The notes beneath the pieces were generated by a model. The model was not told where the DNA came from. It did not search any database and saw nothing but the letters and a program-made list of their open reading frames with translations. Positions 10,121 to 21,300 of a stretch of DNA of 64,000 bases are shown here, piece by piece. Positions within the stretch are counted from its first letter, which is position 1. Each line of letters starts with the position of its first letter. The DNA is from Eutreptiella sp. 'Long Island Sound 2002'. Its lineage: Eukaryota > Euglenozoa > Euglenophyceae > Eutreptiales > Eutreptiaceae. The stretch covers positions 146,205,596-146,269,595 of the forward strand of contig OZ038381.1 of the NCBI GenBank assembly GCA_964036045.1, read 5' to 3'. The translations under genes were made by a program, and so were the position numbers.

Positions 10121-13100
10121 CCCTTTCTTTATGCCCGCACCGCTTTTCCCGGGTAGCCACAAGCAGTGGCTCGCCAAGGGGGACCACCTAGGCAGTTGGG
10201 GGAGCGCGGCCACGCTGAAGCACAACGCGTTCATCGTGTTCCGGATCAAACAACAGACATGTATGTGATTGCTCAATGGGGTGGAGTACGGGTGTTGTGC
10301 CTTTCGATGTCCCCCACGTCGATGTCGTTCGTTTCACATTTTTTTTTCTGTTTCTGGGCCGTGCCACACATTTCTGCACAGCTGGGTGGCACGCAGCCTG
10401 GGTCAACCGCAAGAAGCCCGGCAGCAAGGATCGCCGAGAAGATGAGATGTACCTCACCAACGTCACCGCATATCAACTATGCATGCATGACAAGTGCCAT
10501 TATGTTCCGTTTCGTCGCACCGTGCCGGTCCCTAGTCTCCATTTTCGATAAGCTGCTTACCCCACCAACTGCCTGCCGATCAAGACGAAGCCAAGCAAGC
10601 CCCGGGATCCCGCAAAAGTCCAAGATTGCTGCGCTAAGCCGGATGGATGGTTCGAGTACACAAAGGTTGTTCTGGGCGTGCTGTGTGTTGCATCTGTACG
10701 TGATTCTGCCCCCTGTTCTACGTGTGTTGCGCGTGTTGCGCGTTCTGCACGTTCCGCCGGTGTGCCTCTCGCTCCGCCTCTGGGGGCACCACCACCGTGT
10801 TACGCGTGCTGCGCGTTCTGCACATCCAAGCGAACCGGTTGTGGAGCTGGTTGGAGGGCGAGGCAGAAGAGAGTGAGGAGGAGGAGGAGGAGGAGGAGGA
10901 GGCAGCGGACGATGGAGACGAGGAGGAGGAAGAGGAGGAAGAGGAGGAAGACGACGACGTGCCATTGACACCCCATGGCAAGAAGCAGGCCCGAGGCACA
11001 GTGAAGAGGGAGCATTCAGAGGACGAGCCAGATGATGTGCCGGAGAAACACTCCTCTTCTGCTGCAAAGGCTTCTGGAAAGGCAGCACGGTCCACCATGC
11101 TGGAGGTCAAGCAGGAGCCGCAGACAATGGCAGACAAGAAGAAGCGGAAGGCAGAGGAGCGGAGCCCGCCCAAGGTGCCACCGAAGAAGTCCGAGGCCGA
11201 GATGCCCAAGAAAAAGAAGGACAAGGACAAGCCGGCCCGTGGGAACGTGTTCTTTGCGATCGGCGGGAAGGGCCCGCAGAAGAGGATCAGCGCCGCAACG
11301 ACAAGAGCAGAGAAGTTCCAGCATGAAGGCGGGTACGACCGTGATCTGGACACAATGCAGAGAATTTTGGAGAAGGACTTCAATGCGACCGTGGATCGCC
11401 TGGTGATGCACTACAAGGAGTGCCTGTCGGAGGAACCCAAGTCCAAGCAAGAGCTCGGGTTGGCCCTGCTGCTGCACACCAGTGTGCGGGGCCTGAGCGT
11501 GCAAAGCGTGCTGAGATGCGGGACCAAGAACGCCCAGTCGGCTGCAGCAGCCCGTGAGCACTTCCAGAAGCGCTACCCATCGAGCAGCCCGAGACAAGTG
11601 GCGGAGGGGATTTTGAAGGGCCTTTCGGTTTGTAGGGGTTGCGCCGCCGCGCCGCAATGGCCGGTGCATGGACCTCAGCCCGCCGGCAGAGGGCGTGAGT
11701 TTGGCCAAGCTGAAAATGGAGGGCCTGCGAGGTGGTCGTGGAGGTGGGGTCAGCGATCGGGTGAGCGCAATGGGCATCGAAGACATCGTTGACATGGACA
11801 CGGATGTTTTGCAGGTGTTGCGCGCGTACTCTGTTGTGTTTCTACGTAGTCGCTCCGCGCGTCATGCGCGTTCTGCGCGTTCTGCGTGTTTGCCTCTACT
11901 GTGCCTATGGAGGACCGATCGTGTTTTCCGCGTTCTGCAGGAGAAGTTTGTCCGGTTTGTCCGGATGGCCGGCCTGATGGCGTGCGAATTGGAAGAGGAA
12001 CGGCAACTCGAACTTCCGGCGTCTGGGGCATGGTCGTTGGGGCGCACCCGAGAGCTGGCGGCGAAGAAACCGCGGGTATCTGTGTGCTTTGTGGTCTCGG
12101 TGGTGTGCGCGCTGGTGCCTCCGCGCCGCCTCTGGAGGCCCATGGTAGCGTGATGCGCGTTCTACGCGTGTTACACGCATGATTCCTTGCACGCTTCTGG
12201 AGGAGGACTTGCCGTGTTACACGTTGTGCAGACTGCCGCTTGGGATTGGGCGCCCCCGCACATGAGCGGGTACCCGCACCTGCCAGGCCCGCCACCGCAG
12301 TACCAGCAGTCGTACGACGAAGACCCGCAATGGCCCAGCTATCCGCCACTGCCGCGGGGCCCGCCGCCGCATGGCCAGCCGCCGCGGGGCCACCCGCCTC
12401 CCTTGCCCTATGGTGCGCCGCCGCGGGGCCACCCCCCTCCCCTGCCGTATGGCGCGCCGCCGCGGGGTTCCCCGCCTCCCCTGCCCTATGGCGCGCCCCC
12501 CGGCGCATCGGGCGAGCCGCCGGAGCTTCGTCCGAAGGCGCTGCTCGGCCCATTCGCCGATGTGGCAGAGAGCAAGAAGGTGCGTGGGCGGCTGCGGAAC
12601 CAACCCGATCGTACGTCCTCCGTTGCGGCTTTTAATGCGTGGTTTGTACGGAGCCGTGAGTCACATGTATGTGGAGCCCCGGTCTCGTCTGCCCGATGTT
12701 CTGCCACTTGGTTGCCCCCCTCGTGTTTCCACAGGATCCGCAGGAGACGGGCGAGACGCGGGACGATCCCCAGAGCATCAAAACAGAAGGATCTGGCGCC
12801 GTGGGGATGGAGGTGGAGCAGGTCGCTGTGCTGCGTGTTCTCCACGCGTGCTTCTTTGTCGCCTCTAGAGGCTGGTACGCCCCGTGTTGCGCGTGTTGCG
12901 CGTTCTCCGCGTTCTACATGTCTTGCCTCCGCCGTGCCTCTGGAGGACAGACATCACGTCGTTCGCGTTCTGCAGAAGCCTCCCCCGGAGACGGAAGGTC
13001 AGGGGGCCAAAGAAGGACCCAAGGAGCCCGCAGAAGGCGCTGCAGAAGGCGCTGCCGCACGCGCGGAGGTCTCAGCAGGGGGCGATGGTGGTCCGGCAGG

Positions 13101-13402
13101 TGAGCCGGTGCGCGTTGCGGGGTCACTGCTGTTTGCGCGTCATGCCCGTATGGTTTTGTTGTGCCTCTGGAATCCGCCCTGGCATGTGTTGCGCGTTCTG
13201 CGCGTGTTACGCGTTACACGTGTCTCGATTCTGGCCTTCCTCTGGAGGACAGCACCCCGTTTTCCGCGTTCTGCAGGCGCCTGTGCGAGTGAAGGAGGAG
13301 CCCCCCGACTCCCCGGAACGCCATGCCGAACGGGAGGGGGATCCAGATACGGAGACGGCAGCCGAGGGCAAGATGACGGACGGCGAAATCCAAGAAGTGT
13401 AG
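10121..13402 (+). CDS. B accessory protein: acidic/basic N-part, helical core, Pro-rich tail
   Basis: Exons read as 10121-10260, 10382-10665, about 10858-11814, 11941-12075, 12232-12579, 12735-12821, 12976-13107 and 13277-13402 (TAG stop). Introns from 10666 on are phase 0; five of the acceptors end in TTCTGCAG or GTTGTGCAG. The protein has a Glu run, Lys-rich nuclear-localisation-like clusters, a helical segment with the pattern D-x4-H-x-K-x-C-L...K-x2-L-x2-AL-x-LL (about 11390-11490), a repeated Pro-Arg-Gly/Pro-Tyr-Gly-Ala tract (12330-12500) and an acidic end with V-K-E-E-P. Two problems remain. An in-frame TAA stands at 10549-10551 in the second exon. The frame changes near 11620-11660, where either an intron or an indel lies. 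The true first exon is not identified. No known enzyme domain is seen. Confidence 0.55.
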
Positions 13403-14002
13403 AGGGTTGGGAGGGCTGGGAGGGGGAGGAGGGGTGGGAGGGGGAGGGGTCCCAGGGGTTTTTCTTCCCGCTTGGGGAACCGAGTCCGGGATTGCCGGAC
13501 CCCGACGAGTCCCGGGGGCGGCAGAGGTCGCAGCCCGCTTTGCGGGTCCCCCCTTGGGAAGTTTCAGCGCGGACAGGCGCTTTTTCTCAACAGGCGCCGG
13601 ACTGGTGGCGTCGTAATATGTGGTAGCTATACCCGGTTTCTTGGCTGTACGATAACGGAGTATTATGGCGATCGGACATGGAGTGTGCGGCGCCCAGCAC
13701 AAGCGAACTGGTGGTGTCCCGCAAAAAAAGATACCACACCTGTTGCCTATTGCTCTGCGGTCGGGGAATCGAGGTTGAAACCCCCCCCTCCGCTGCAGGT
13801 TGCTGTGTGGTAGGGGAATTGAGGCTCAAACCACCCCCCCCATGAAAAAAGCACCCACAGTGCCCTGTGCTACGTGTGCTGCGTGTTGCCTCTGACTGTG
13901 CCTCTGGACTGCGTGTGGCGCGTTTTGCGCGTGTTGCGCGTTCTCGGCGTTGCCTCCGGTTCTGCCTCTGGAGCCTAAAAGTACGTGTTCCGTGTTGTGC
14001 AG
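10666..14002 (+). repeat. B-type repeats in introns of element B
   Basis: Introns 10666-10857, 11815-11940, 12076-12231, 12580-12734, 12822-12975, 13108-13276 and the stretch 13860-14002 upstream of the transposase share strings such as GCGCGTGTTGCGCGTTCTGC and GCCTCTGGAGGAC. A similar block is at 9915-10120, and a final one at 15795-15970 near the right end of the element. Exons lack them. The intron at 10261-10381 and the short intron in the transposase gene do not carry them. Confidence 0.75.
13403..13860. other. intergenic stretch between the two B genes
   Basis: Starts with a G-rich GGGAGGG tract just after the accessory stop. It then contains two related AGGTTGAAACCCCC / AGGCTCAAACCACC strings near 13770-13845. 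No gene is seen; polyadenylation of the first gene and the promoter of the second would be expected here. Confidence 0.4.
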
Positions 14003-14020
14003 ACACACCACTCTTCAAAA

Positions 14021-15641
14021 ATGCCATTTCCCACGAATCTTTGGGCGGGTTCACTCCCCGTGGAGGACTGTGCAGCAAATATCATGCATGGAGTCCGGCC
14101 AGGCCAAACTGAATTAGTCGGGTACACCCAGGATGAGGTGTGGGACCACATGTTGGCTCCCATCCAGGAATTACAGCGGGCATCCCTCCGGAAGGCGAAC
14201 CTCTCCCACTTGATCCCCCTAGTACCAAGGTGTGTCCCACTTGATTCTAGCGGTTCGGCCAATCGATTGTAGTGTTTGCCCCAATCGATGTGGCTTCCAT
14301 TTCCGTAGGTACAACGCCTTCATCCTCCTACTAGGCATGGTACGGCCCATGCAAGTAGACGGCATCTGGGAACGGGACGGGTTACTGTACAACCCCTTCA
14401 TGGCACAATTGCTAAGCCGCAAGCAGTACTACGTCTTGCGCCGTAACATCCGGCCCGACGTTGTTGAACTACTGGAGGAGTGCAATGGGCAGTGGGCTGG
14501 TGCCTGGCGATTGGGTGGCGCGGCTTGTGGGGATGAGTCCGTGGTGCCGCACAAAGGCATACGTGCCGGCCCACTGCGGATGTTCATCGCCCGCAAGCCC
14601 CACTCCACCGGCATCAAGCTCTATTGCCTTGCCGATGCCACCAGTGGGTACGTGGTGGACATGTACCTGTACACGGGTAGACGCGGGCACCTGCGGCGGT
14701 TCGGCAACTGCGCGGGCAACTACAATGCCCAGCAGATCATGACCATGTGGGCAGGCCTCCTCCCTTCCGGGACCATCCTCTGTGCGGATTCCTTTTTTGG
14801 ATCCCACGAGCTAGCGCGTGACCTCGCTGCGGAGGAGAAAGCATTCTTGATGATGACGAAGCGCTCCAAGTACGGGGTGGACAGGGCAGGAGAGCTTCTA
14901 GGAGAAGGACAAACCGCCACGTGCACTGTGGACGACGCGAGGTACGCCATGGTGGTCTTCAAGAACCTAAAGGTGGGTCACAAGCCGCCCCGCGTAGTGC
15001 CGATGCTCACCAACGTCCACTTCCCACAAGCCGGACCCGTGCATCGCCGCAGCGGGAATGAGGTGAACCCGGTGGTCGCCAGCTACCGCCAGCTATCGCG
15101 TGGGGTAGATGGCGTCAACCCGATGGCGCTCCAGATGCGCCAGATGGGACGTCAGATGACATGGTCGCACGCGCTGCGTGCGTTCGTCCTCCGGTATGCC
15201 GTGGTCAACGCATACGCGACCTGCCGGTCCCTCGGGGGGGCCCGAACGGGTACCATGTTTGACTGGCAGTGGGACCTTATCCGGTGCCGCTTTTGTACAG
15301 TGGCGGTGGCCAAGCCCATCCACGTGCCGGTGCGGATGCCGGGCCGCCGGGTGTGCGCCCATTGCAACCGGGGCAAGACCCACTACGTTTGTTGTGGGTG
15401 CGGCAAGTGGTACCATATGGGGTGCTTTGCCGTGGCGCATGGGGTGACCGGGGTGGTAGAGGCGGATGTGGAGGAGGAGGGCGACGAGGCCGAGGAGGAT
15501 GGAAGCGAGAGGGAGGAGGGTGAGGATGACACGGAGGAGGAGAGTGAGGAGGAGGGGGAGGAGGATGAGGAGGAAGAGAGTGAGGAGGAGGAGGAGAGTG
15601 ACGGGGAAGAGGACGAGGACATGGAGGATGACGAAGATTAG
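14021..15641 (+). CDS. piggyBac-type transposase of element B
   Basis: Exon 1 is 14021-14229, intron 14230-14308 (GTGTGT...CCGTAG, 79 bp, phase 2), exon 2 is 14309-15641; total 513 residues. The start M-P-F-P-T follows an acceptor GTTGTGCAG at 14002. The three catalytic aspartates expected for a piggyBac DDE/D nuclease are visible in CGDESVVPHKG, CADSFFGSHE and RGVDGVNPM. A C-terminal cysteine-rich, zinc-binding-like module reads C-x2-C...C-x-C...HMGC. The protein ends in about 70 residues of almost pure Glu/Asp, which is unusual for the family. It would excise and insert element B by cut-and-paste. No internal stop or frameshift is seen, so it may be active. Confidence 0.85.
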
Positions 15642-16014
15642 GAAGGAGAAGGTGGTGGAGGGCGGACGTGGTGGAATCGTGAACTTCATGGCCGCCAAGC
15701 CTCTGCCATCCCTACCCATGGGACCAGTGCGAACCCTGGGGGACAACCGTGTAGGCTGGATACCCAAACTGTGAGGACGCGGCCCCCCAAAAGTGCGCGC
15801 GTGTGCAATAGTGACGTGCTACGCGTGCTACGCGTTTTGCGCGTGCCGGAAGTCTGCTTCTAAGTCTGCCTCTAGAACTCCGTTCTGCGCGTTCTGCGCG
15901 TGATGCGTGTGTTGTTTGCGTTCTGCACGTGCTGCGCGTGCTGCGCGTTTTGAAGCAACACGCGGAGCACGTATTGTGCCGCGCAGAGCGCTTCCGGACA
16001 GAAACGTCCCCTCT

Positions 16015-16030
16015 GTAGACAATGGAATAT
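16015..16030 (-). repeat. right terminal inverted repeat of B
   Basis: GTAGACAATGGAATAT, whose complement matches the left end at 9740-9755 in 15 of 16 positions. Confidence 0.7.
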
Positions 16031-16049
16031 GGCGATTTCAAGGGTTCTG

Positions 16050-16140
16050 GCGCTTGAAAACAGCATAGCGCGCGCGATAGTGGTCATTGCGCGCACTAGA
16101 TAGCATGTAGCGCGCGCTGAAAAACAAATAGCGCGCGCTA
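16050..16140. repeat. A-type repeats at the 3' end of the DDE gene
   Basis: Several TAGCGCGCGCTA-like units. The first unit supplies the TAG stop codon (16138-16140, minus strand) of the A transposase-like gene, so the array starts exactly at the end of the coding sequence. Confidence 0.75.
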
Positions 16141-16863
16141 CCACAGTTCCTCATCCGCAAAATATGCCCGAACCTCGTCAGCCAATTTTTGTGCATTGCA
16201 CAAGTTGCTTCTGGAGGTCCCATTCCACCTTGGTACTTCAAAGTACAGGAACAGACGCTCATTAACCTGCCTGAGCGTCTTAATGCGGCGCGACACCAGG
16301 GTTCCTGCCCCCCCACCTCTATCACAAAAGGAGGACCAAATGTCCTTCAGCACCCTGTTGCTAACTTCCAAAAGATCCCCCGAAAACATTCCTAGGCCAT
16401 AGGGCCTTATGGCCTGAATAGTGACTGTAGCATCGTGCAACATCCAGTTAATATAAGGTGATCTTATTGCTGGACAAACCCACCTCTGGAAAGCCTGGGC
16501 AACCTCTGGAGCCTGCAATGCACCCTCTTCAAACATTGTGCCATACATGTCCCCCAGTAGTATGTACATGGCAACCACTGCTGTGTGCATCCTCATGTCA
16601 CCCCCAAGGAGGGGGGCCAGGTCCTCCCAAACCTTTAGAAGGCACCAAGTCTCTTCCCCATCTGGCTCTGCCGTCCCCTGTAGTGCTATGTGACAACCAG
16701 ACCTGTGAAGAATAGCCTGAACAGAGACCCTAGTACTGGGACGCACAGACTTGGCCAATCTGCGTACCAACCTGCCTCCCTACAAAAATCAGAAGGTGCA
16801 GAACACATGGTATAAGGTGACGCCGCCTCAGAGGCACCTTCAACAACCTGCTCTGGACAACAC

Positions 16864-17035
16864 CCTGGTCCGGGGACAGTCAGACACCGTGGTAAATCCT
16901 ATGTGTAGACAATCCACCGGAGGAGTGGTGCTCGTTATGTGTTTGTCACGACGTGTTTGCACGATACGATCACACTCCAACAGGTCATGGCCATTTGAGA
17001 ATTTTCTTTGCCTTGCTCCGCGTGTTGTCGTTGTA
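16864..17035 (+). repeat. left direct repeat of the Penelope-like element
   Basis: 172 bp, starting CCTGGTCCGGGGACAG and ending TTGTCGTTGTA, repeated with a few changes at 23691-23863. It is at the 5' side of the retroelement in the same orientation, as expected for the pseudo-LTRs of Penelope-like elements. Confidence 0.85.
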
Positions 17036-17138
17036 CCGAAGCTCGATTTTAGCCGTACCGTTCACGGCGTTTACGAGTTGAGATAAAACCGCCGCACCCA
17101 TCACATACAAGAACACATCTTGCACTCCACCGAATACC

Positions 17139-18217
17139 TTGCTCAATCAAACACTACCACTCCCTACGATGACGATCACATGCTTTGCTTGCGGCCAAGA
17201 AGGCCATATGGCTCGGAATTGTCCTACAAAAACACCGAATGGTTGTTCTTCGTCCACTAAGGCAACCGGTACATGGCCCAACGGCCGTCCAAAATACTAT
17301 TGTCCGTACCACAAAAAGGAAGTCGCGCATCATCCGGACGAATGCAAGTTTAAGGGACAACCTTCCAATTCCCATAGAAGTTCAACCACGGTAGAACAAG
17401 TTACCGACGTGCTCATTCGTGCATTGCCCCAATTTGAAGAATCGGTTATCAAGGCGACCGTCCCTAGCGGCGTAGAAGTCATCTTCCCGCGTGACACGAC
17501 CCATGATGACGTGAAAAAATTGCAAGCTGCTCTACCAGAAGTACGGATAGCCTACCCAGTGGATACGAGGATTATCGTGGCGTGCTCATGCCCTACGACA
17601 CGACAAGCCATTCAGGACCAATTGAAAAATGCACTGGATGCTGGTAAGCCGATCCAAACCACCAGTTCACCAATGCTACCTCTACCACGGGCCCGGTAGA
17701 CTTTTCTCAACCTACAACGCCCGGTATTGTGTTTGGTGCCGCGCCGGCAGCGGCGGCACAACAAAACACACAGCCCACGACCCCGATCTCTCCACCACCT
17801 CTCGAGAGTGACGTACCTATGGCGCCATCGATGGACGATTCGGTACGCACCGAGTTCAACCGCATTGATGGCGCAATTGCTGGTATTCGCAACGATATTT
17901 CTGGCCTAAACTCCAAAATGGTCGGCTTCGGAAGCCGATTGGCTGAGGCGATGAAAAAACCTGTGCTGGCTGCACAGCGACCTAAAGATGCTCCCTGTCC
18001 CGATGTCGTACCGCATAGCTATGTGTGGACTGTGACACGACGTTCTACTTTCGAAAAATGGCAACCACTCAAAACGATGGTCACAGCCGTGGCCGACGGA
18101 ACCTTCCGCGGACTTGCTTGGTCAGCAGAAGGAATCCCACTTACGGATTGGACTATTGAAGCGCCGTTCCAGTGCGCCATGTCCGAGGACACTGCCCGCA
18201 ACGTGGCGGCGCAGTAG
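17139..18217 (+). CDS. gag-like ORF of the Penelope-like element (frame change inside)
   Basis: The first part (17139-17699, 186 residues; the clear start is MTITCF at 17169) carries a CCHC zinc knuckle C-F-A-C-x4-H-x4-C and a second C/H cluster YYCPYHKK...HHPDEC. These are nucleic-acid-binding signatures of Gag-type proteins. A protein-like continuation (Thr/Pro-rich, then a helical segment and a Trp-rich end) is found in the -1 frame from about 17660 to the TAG at 18215-18217. The shift could be an indel or programmed; I see no canonical slippery heptamer in the right frame. The continuation is in the same frame as the downstream 1699-codon ORF. Confidence 0.6.
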
Positions 18218-18313
18218 GAACCCGACCCTGCTCAATGCGTGGAGACCCAAGACGATACACCAGAACTACATGCTGGCCATCGTGACATCCTCCGCTAGAC
18301 GTGCGGTTGTGCT

Positions 18314-21300
18314 ATGCTCGACCCCCATCCCTTTGCTGCACCAGACAAACAGTACCAAAAGGTCTATGTTCTTGCATGCAACTGGCGGATACCCTCATGC
18401 CGTTATACGTGTGACTCCTGGAACTCTATGCTGGAATTACCAGAGGCTCATCAACAGCTGAGTTCACTCATTGCTGATCTGCGCGCACAGCGCAATTTTG
18501 CACAGGCAGACGCGGTGCACAGTTTTGTAGGAGTGATTCGCCTGAAGTCTGCCCTCAACATGCGACTCATGGACCTACTGCAGCAACGTGAGGCTCTTGC
18601 ACGCGACGGCAAGGAGCATACACTGCCATGTTTCCAATTGCTTGCTGACTGTGAGTCCTCACCCCGTCCTGTTAAGGCGCTGGCATATGCCGTGGAAAAG
18701 TTTGCTGCCCTCAAAGACCTGTGGTGCTACTTTACCTCGGCCAAAGGCGTACGACGCTGGGATACCACCTCTCCTATGCACGTGCTACATTTCCTGCAAT
18801 GGGCAGCACATTGGCTTGATGCCCAGCGTTATTATCCAAATGTGAAGCTCACCTGCGCGCGCGTCACAGACACACACTTACAGCCTCAGAGCACATTCTC
18901 GGTGTGCGAACACACGATCACACAGTTTGTTGCCCAGGCCCCGACCCGCTGTCGTATCGACCGGCTCACCCACGGCCACCACAGCAGGCCACCCAGAGAC
19001 ATACCATACAAATTGCGCATGAGACTGCTGGCGCAAGCAGCTAAAGTGTGGGGCATTGACACCATGGTTAACTGGCAGCCCACGGCTGCAATACCTGTGC
19101 GACACCACGTGTCACCCTACCATCACTATTTGAAGCTGGGTGCCCACCACGACATAGCCACGCTTGCGACAGATGTTCGCCGCCTCAGTGCGATGTGGCT
19201 GCTTGATGATACTCCCTCCCCCCCTGGGCACTCAACCTGGGAACAGCAGCAACGTGTGCACCTTGCTGCCTTGCTCAACTCTACCCATCCCTGCCGCCTA
19301 GTGGTGTTGGTCATCAGCACCCATGGCATGTATGTGCCTGTCACCACACTGTCCGCACAACACTGCTCGTACACCATTTCACGTGGGGTAACCAAGCAAA
19401 ACACACGGTGGGACATGCTGTGTATCCAAAACCAATCAGCTGCAGACCTGTGGCCTGTGGCACACGCCACTGTGGTTGCACGCATTGGGCCTTATCTGAA
19501 ACGATGGGGCCTTACGATGTGGCCTACACCAGCACACACTGCATGCCCCACACTGCCGCACGATGTGGCCTCCCACCTCGAAGTGCACCACTTACTACAG
19601 TGCGGGAAACTGGTGTTCTTGACAGTCTGGAAAAGAGAGTGCTCTGTGCGAGAGCAGGCGCTCCGCACACGAAATTGGCGCCAGACAGTCCTGGAGTCCT
19701 GCCTCCGGGTGAATCAGGTCCTGCACCTGGCCCCATGTACGCACCTGCGTCGACTGTATGACATACTACACATGCCAACACACAATCAACTCACTGCCAT
19801 TGGCACCTGGTTGTACGGTGCCTACAACGTGGCGGACGGCAGAATTTTTTTCGGCCAGACTGGCGCCATTCAAGGCGAAACATCAGTGGGGAACCGCTTC
19901 CTCCAGGAGGTTGCAGATGCACGCGCGTGGCACAAACTGTATGGCTCCAAAGGAGTCAAGGGGCCCACATACCTACATACCATGCATACCACTGGAACAC
20001 ACAACTGGGTCGTGGTTCTTATCCGTCCAACCCCCCGCGCACAAGCTACACGAGGGGAGCAGCAACTGATTGCAGAGTTCCCTAACAACCTCAACGACCG
20101 TAAATCACAGCGCAAACCTTACATGCGTTGGCTCGTGCCATCTGGCTTGCACAAGCAGCTGACCGAATCTGCACTGACTGATCATGGCCGCTGGCAACAG
20201 TACCTAACTGCGGGACGGATCACACTACACCCCTTGGATGCACTCCGCATCGTGATTGAGGCGAAGCGTGCACTACCGCCTGTCAAATTTTCCCCGTTAC
20301 AAACTCGACCCCTGGCATATTGGAAGGCACACGCGCATTTTGCACTCCCTAGATCCATAACTCTGCATGTGCCGTTTGTTACGAAGACTGAAAGACTCCA
20401 ACTACGAAAGGCCTGCGCTGAGTTCTTCCGCGACACCCCGTACCCTAGGGCCCTTGGGGCCTACCTGGCTGCAGTGCTGGGTATACCCCTCACCATCCCA
20501 CCCAAGATGCTGCGTGTTTTTTGCAAAGACCGACTCGCTCATAGCTCACAACACTACCTACAGGCTGCACACGACGCTGAGCGATGTGGATGTGTGAAAG
20601 ACCTACAGGCTACACACTGTGAGGGTGCCTGCTTGTTCAAAAACGACACACTGGTGTCTCAGTTCGGCCCCTGCTATCAGGTCGTGCTCAGTGCGCAAAA
20701 CAACTACACGACCATACCCTCTCGCTGGAAGCTGCACCAGGAGTTATCGTCATCGCTGAACGCTATCCGAGAGAAGCTACCGAAAATCCGGATTTTCCCC
20801 TTTCGACGGCTAGCAGCCCGTGTACACGATATTACCTCGGCCATGATGCACGGGCATGCCAACCTCCAGCGTACCCTGCCCCCCCAGAACCATTTCAAGT
20901 CCTTTCATAAGGAACACCCCGAGTGGGTGCCTGTGCGCCTCGACAAAAATACGCACTGTTTTGCACTAGTCTGCTACACCTTTTTTTGTCAGCTAGTAGT
21001 AAAGAGCCTGAACGCCGGGAACTACCGCCTGTTTCATTCCTTCCCCTCTCCTACCCATTTGTATGCCACATACCTCGTGTATTTCTACACGTTGCTATTA
21101 TGTGTTCCCGTGCTCCGGAAACACCTTGCATTTGCGCACATGCGCACCCGTCTGTCACAGATGTCCCCACCGCTGAAAGGTTATCGCTTCTCTACCTACC
21201 AGGGGACCCCCCCCCCTTCGACAGATGATAAGGAGGATTGGGAATCCTTCAGACAATCCGTCTTCGCACATGCAACAGCCGCAGCGTCCCGTGCTATCAC

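Larger units (their letters stand above)
7726..10410. repeat. tandem duplication, copy 2 (2.68 kb)
   Basis: Second copy of the 5052-7725 unit. Differences seen by eye: two extra CTG codons in the main Gln run (12 versus 10), a 6-bp insertion near 9236, a one-base deletion near 9091, and scattered substitutions. The A gene in this copy is broken, while the B element in this copy continues intact to the right. Confidence 0.95.
9740..16030 (+). mobile_element. element B, piggyBac-like, 6.3 kb
   Basis: Bounded by an imperfect 16-bp inverted repeat: ATATTCCTTTGTCTAC at 9740-9755, and the complement of ATATTCCATTGTCTAC at 16015-16030 (15 of 16 bases). Inside are an accessory gene (10.1-13.4 kb) and a piggyBac-type transposase gene (14.0-15.6 kb) on the plus strand. 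B-type repeats occur in introns and at 15795-15970 near the right end. No TTAA or other clear target duplication is visible at these ends, so the inverted repeat may be subterminal. A-type repeats resume 20-30 bp outside the right end, which suggests B inserted into A. Confidence 0.7.

Noticed and set aside
12187-13626. single 479-codon plus-strand ORF
   Set aside because: It reads straight through four repeat-filled introns; the in-frame extension is mainly Arg/Val/Leu translated from repeats.
10800-15970. CRISPR-like regularly spaced repeats
   Set aside because: The repeats are inside eukaryotic introns, vary in sequence and spacing, and there are no spacers or cas genes.
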